A stretch of DNA of 9,419 nt from Rhodoferax sp. (GTDB lineage: Bacteria > Pseudomonadota > Gammaproteobacteria > Burkholderiales > Burkholderiaceae_C): NCBI GenBank assembly GCA_029946045.1, contig JAQSDS010000005.1, positions 1-9,419 on the forward strand, given 5' to 3'. This document shows positions 6,688 through 9,419 of the stretch, one piece after another. The position numbers and the translations under genes were made by a program. How positions within the stretch are numbered: position 1 is the first letter of the stretch; each line of letters opens with the position of its first letter. The notes under the pieces are model-generated. The model did not search any database and had not been told where the DNA came from. It worked only from the letters and a program-made list of their open reading frames with translations.

Positions 6688-8511
6688 ATGGACAAGCCTT
6701 GGCTCAGCCAATACCCAGCGGGTGTGCCGGCTGAGATCGACATTCAGCGATTCTCCTCGCTGGTTGACATGTTGGCCACCAGTTGCACGCGCTTTGCCAA
6801 TCTTCCGGCCTACCAGTCGATGGGCATTTCGATGAGTTTTCGCGAGCTCGACGATACCAGCCGCGCGTTCGCTGCCTGGCTGCAGAAAACTACCGACCTT
6901 AAGCGTGGCGACCGGGTCGCCTTGATGATGCCGAACCTGCTGCAGTACCCGGTGGCGCTGTTTGGCATCCTGCGTGCGGGCATGGTGGTGGTCAACGTGA
7001 ATCCACTCTATACGCCGCGTGAGCTCGAGCATCAGCTGAAGGATGCCGGTGCCCGGGCCATCGTGGTGCTCGAGAACTTCGCCCATACCCTGGAACAGGT
7101 GGTCGGGGCCACGCAGGTGCGCACCGTGGTCACGACCCAGGTGGGTGACCTGCTACCACCTTTGCAGCGGTTACTGACGAATTTAGTGGTCAAACATGTG
7201 AAGAAACTGGTGCCGGCCTGGCAACTGGCGGACGCGGTGAGCTTCAGGCGTGCCTTGTCGGCGGGACGATCGCAGACGCTCGATGCGGTCGCACTCGGCC
7301 ACGACGATCTGGCCTTTCTCCAGTACACCGGAGGCACCACGGGCGTGGCCAAAGGCGCGATGCTCAGCCACGGCAACATGGTGGCCAACGTGCTCCAGGT
7401 GGCTGCCTGGATGTCGCCCAACCTGAACGACGGCGAGGAAACCCTGATCTTGCCGCTGCCGATGTACCACGTGTTTGCACTCACGGGGGCGCTGTCTTTC
7501 TTCAGTAAAGGCGCACAAGCCGTGCTCATTGCCAACCCGCGCGACATACCTGCGTTTCTCAAGGTGCTTGCAGGCATGCGTTTCACCGCGATCATTGGCG
7601 TCAACACGCTGTTCCGGTCGTTGCTGGACGCACCAGGGTTTGCTGCGGTCGACCTGCGCCCGCTGAAGCTGGCGGTGGCCGGCGGGATGGCAGTGCAACA
7701 CGTGGTAGCGCACCGCTGGAAGGAACGCGCAGGCGTGCCGCTGGTCGAAGGCTACGGCCTGACCGAAAGCGCGCCCGTGGCCATCGCCAACCCGGTCACC
7801 GTGCAGGAATGGAGTGGCCAGATCGGCGTGCCCCTGCCGAGCACGGAAGCAGTCATTCTCGATGGTGACGACCGTACCGTCGCACTAGGGCAGGTCGGCG
7901 AGATTTGCCTGCGCGGCCCGCAAGTGATGAGGGGCTACTGGAACCAGCCCGAGGAGAGTGCCAAGGTGTTCATGCCTGGCGGTTGGCTGCGCACCGGCGA
8001 CATGGGCGTGATGGATGAGAAGGGAGGTATCCGGATCACCGACCGCAAGAAAGACATGATCGTGGTCTCCGGGTTCAAGGTGTTTCCCAACGAGGTCGAG
8101 GACGTTTTGACGATGCACCCGGATGTGCTGGAGGCTGCGGCGATTGGTGTGCGCGATGAACACTCCGGTGAGGCGGTGAAGGTGGTGATCGTGCCGAATG
8201 CGCCAACGCTGACCGAGGCCGATGTGCTTGCGCATTGCCGTCGCCATTTAACCGGATACAAATTGCCGCGCGTGATCGAGTTTCGCAGTGAACCGCTGCC
8301 GAAGAGCAACATAGGCAAGATTCTGCGCCGTGAGCTGCGGGACGGCGGTGCTGCAACCCCAGTGGGGGCACAGAGGGTCGCTGGTAACCGATTGGACCCT
8401 ACTCAAGCGGCAATCGCTGCCCATATGTCGGATACCGACTTGGATACCCAGGCCAGTCAACGCAGTAGACCGTCTGTACCCGTAGGCAAAGACCTCAACA
8501 AATCACAGTAA
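6688..8511 (+). CDS. fadD: Long-chain fatty acid-CoA ligase (FadD type)
   Basis: This 607-residue adenylate-forming enzyme resembles E. coli FadD from its first residues ('WLSQYPAGVPAEID') onward. The ATP-binding P-loop 'YTGGTTGVAKG' is at 213-223, 'EGYGLTE' at 354-360, the fatty acyl-CoA synthetase signature starts with 'TGDMGVMDEKGG' at 436-447 and runs to about 462, and the catalytic lysine is K544 in 'LPKSNIGKILRREL'. It activates long-chain fatty acids to acyl-CoA with ATP and CoA, feeding beta-oxidation or lipid synthesis, usually at the inner membrane face. AAGGGA (6678-6683), 4 nt before ATG 6688, supports the start. After 'RRELRD' (ends at 552) there is a 55-residue polar tail that E. 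coli FadD lacks in this length. The 180-bp upstream gap has room for its own promoter, but I see no convincing boxes. Confidence 0.95.
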   Translation: MDKPWLSQYPAGVPAEIDIQRFSSLVDMLATSCTRFANLPAYQSMGISMSFRELDDTSRAFAAWLQKTTDLKRGDRVALMMPNLLQYPVALFGILRAGMVVVNVNPLYTPRELEHQLKDAGARAIVVLENFAHTLEQVVGATQVRTVVTTQVGDLLPPLQRLLTNLVVKHVKKLVPAWQLADAVSFRRALSAGRSQTLDAVALGHDDLAFLQYTGGTTGVAKGAMLSHGNMVANVLQVAAWMSPNLNDGEETLILPLPMYHVFALTGALSFFSKGAQAVLIANPRDIPAFLKVLAGMRFTAIIGVNTLFRSLLDAPGFAAVDLRPLKLAVAGGMAVQHVVAHRWKERAGVPLVEGYGLTESAPVAIANPVTVQEWSGQIGVPLPSTEAVILDGDDRTVALGQVGEICLRGPQVMRGYWNQPEESAKVFMPGGWLRTGDMGVMDEKGGIRITDRKKDMIVVSGFKVFPNEVEDVLTMHPDVLEAAAIGVRDEHSGEAVKVVIVPNAPTLTEADVLAHCRRHLTGYKLPRVIEFRSEPLPKSNIGKILRRELRDGGAATPVGAQRVAGNRLDPTQAAIAAHMSDTDLDTQASQRSRPSVPVGKDLNKSQ

Positions 8512-8756
8512 GAGAACCTCGATACACGATTGTCCAGCCAGCCAATCACCCCCAATAATCAACACAACATTTAGAGCTGGGCGCAAGCCCGAACCAACCG
8601 GCCTTCCGGGGCAAGGTGGTTGTGACACAGTGGATTTCGATTTCATGATGAATTATTTCGCCTTGAGCAGCGAGAATAGGCATTAACCCGGCCTTAGCGG
8701 GCCAGGCTTATGGGATCGTGCTGCATCGCACCTCCACAAACCGGACAGATTACTTG
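8512..8756. other. Non-coding region between fadD and the minus-strand nuclease-like gene
   Basis: About 245 bp with no gene I can support. It contains a small hairpin GGGC-GCAA-GCCC (8579-8590) without a following T-run, so it is not a convincing terminator for fadD. It also holds imperfect inverted sequence around 8594-8625 (outer arms AACCA and TGGTT) and another GC-rich patch near 8685-8705. At its right end begins a 9-bp direct repeat, AACCGGACA, at 8739-8747 and 8762-8770. This may be the edge of an accessory or rearranged segment. Confidence 0.4.
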
Positions 8757-9419
8757 CTAAGAACCGGACAAGTCATTTACTCTCGACACCAGCTTGTGTT
8801 TGCCCCGCACCTCTTCAACGTGCCGGTATCCAATGCCCTCGATGACCTTCACAAAGACGATGACATCGCGGCCAATCTTGTTTTTGCCATCAGAAAAATA
8901 TCATCTGGTTCTGACGTGATCAATGCAATCTTGCTGAAATCATCCCATGTCACCGCGATCTGGCCTCGCTTGATCTCTTGGACCTCGTTACCGTGCTGCT
9001 TCATGGTGTGGCGAACGCCATAGTTGTCAATGATCCGCGTATAGCCACGAACATCAAGGCCTGTTTTTTCCAAAATCAGGGCGGCGTTTTCCACTTTTCC
9101 AATGATTTCCTGGGTCCGTCGATCTGCGATTTCCATGGCCTCCGTTGCGGATTTTGTAATTTTTATGACATCAAGCATGGATGTGGATGCTCCCCTCGTT
9201 TTTTGCGCGGTCGGCACGACTGCGCGGACCTCAGGGGTATTCCCTGGCTTCAGTGCGTCAGGCCAAGATATTTGGCTTGATTCACACGACTTTGATACTC
9301 CGGGCATGGTGCTCAGCGCCGTTGGCGCGCGCCACAGCGCGAACCAACGCCCACAAGGCGACTGACCGGGTGCGGATATTGGCCGGCCAAGGGCGAATAA
9401 GTGCGTTTGCAGAGCTGGC
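8757..9419 (-). pseudogene. PBECR-like (Barnase/EndoU/ColicinE5-D/RelE-type) nuclease gene, frameshifted and open to window edge
   Basis: The upstream frame is open from the right edge and ends with TGA at 8851-8849. It contains 'TGLDVRGYTRIIDNYGVRHTMKQHG' in two readable pieces, then 'RGQIAVTWDDF' and 'ITSEPDDIF'. The natural continuation lies in the -1 frame: 'SDGKNKIGRDVIVFVKVIEG', then 'YRHVEEVRGKHKLVSR', and a stop TAG at 8759-8757. The His-containing 'VRHTMKQHG', 'IAVTWDDF' and 'EEVR' order fits the phage/ICE-associated PBECR nuclease-like domains that often end larger polyvalent or toxin proteins. The shift occurs in an A5 run (8894-8898, T5 on the coding strand); one extra T would restore a single frame. 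Possible starts are ATG 9178 (compact domain protein), ATG 9307, or beyond the window. A sequencing error or real decay are both possible; family assignment is by motif memory. Confidence 0.55.

Noticed and set aside
8503..8646. 47-codon minus-strand ORF overlapping the fadD end
   Set aside because: It has no recognisable domain, only a weak, distant AAGG upstream, and overlaps the fadD stop, so it is not supported as a gene.
9324..9333. GC-only palindrome GGCGCGCGCC near the right edge
   Set aside because: Short GC palindromes are common in such DNA, and this one lies in the open minus-strand frame.

Overview
The window reads as chromosomal DNA from a GC-rich betaproteobacterium, most likely a Burkholderiales/Comamonadaceae-type organism. 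This is inferred from the imuB-dnaE2 gene pair, the GC-rich codon usage and the character of the FadD and aldo/keto reductase proteins. No rRNA, tRNA or CRISPR array is visible, and the genus cannot be fixed from sequence reading alone.

Layout, left to right. (1) Positions 1-3626 hold the end of a damage-inducible mutagenesis cassette. They contain the C-terminal part of ImuB (inactive Y-family polymerase homologue) and, 9 nt downstream, a complete error-prone polymerase DnaE2/ImuC with its catalytic aspartates intact. (2) Positions 3627-4689 are an accessory insert of about 1.06 kb. It carries a complete BrnT/BrnA toxin-antitoxin pair, a 19-codon stub resembling the start of an XRE-type regulator, and, on the minus strand, a probable C-terminal remnant of a DUF4357 protein. 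(3) Positions 4690-5412 are a second copy of the last 241 codons of dnaE2, including the stop codon. The final ~593 bp appear identical to the upstream copy, while the first ~130 bp carry about 14 differences, so the insert sits between two direct repeats with a 1786-bp period. (4) Positions 5470-6507 encode an aldo/keto reductase, and 6688-8511 a FadD-type long-chain acyl-CoA synthetase. Both are ordinary housekeeping-type genes on the plus strand. (5) Positions 8512-8756 are non-coding. Positions 8757-9419 contain, on the minus strand, a nuclease-toxin-like gene (probable PBECR fold) broken by a one-base frameshift in a homopolymer and open to the right window edge.

Functional reading. ImuB and DnaE2 act together in SOS-induced translesion synthesis. 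The brnTA pair lies directly behind dnaE2 without an obvious terminator, so read-through from the SOS operon is possible. The most unusual structure is the dnaE2 3'-end duplication bracketing the toxin-antitoxin island. It looks like the scar of a single-crossover or 3'-end-targeted integration followed by gene conversion. The right end is a second accessory region with a decayed toxin gene.
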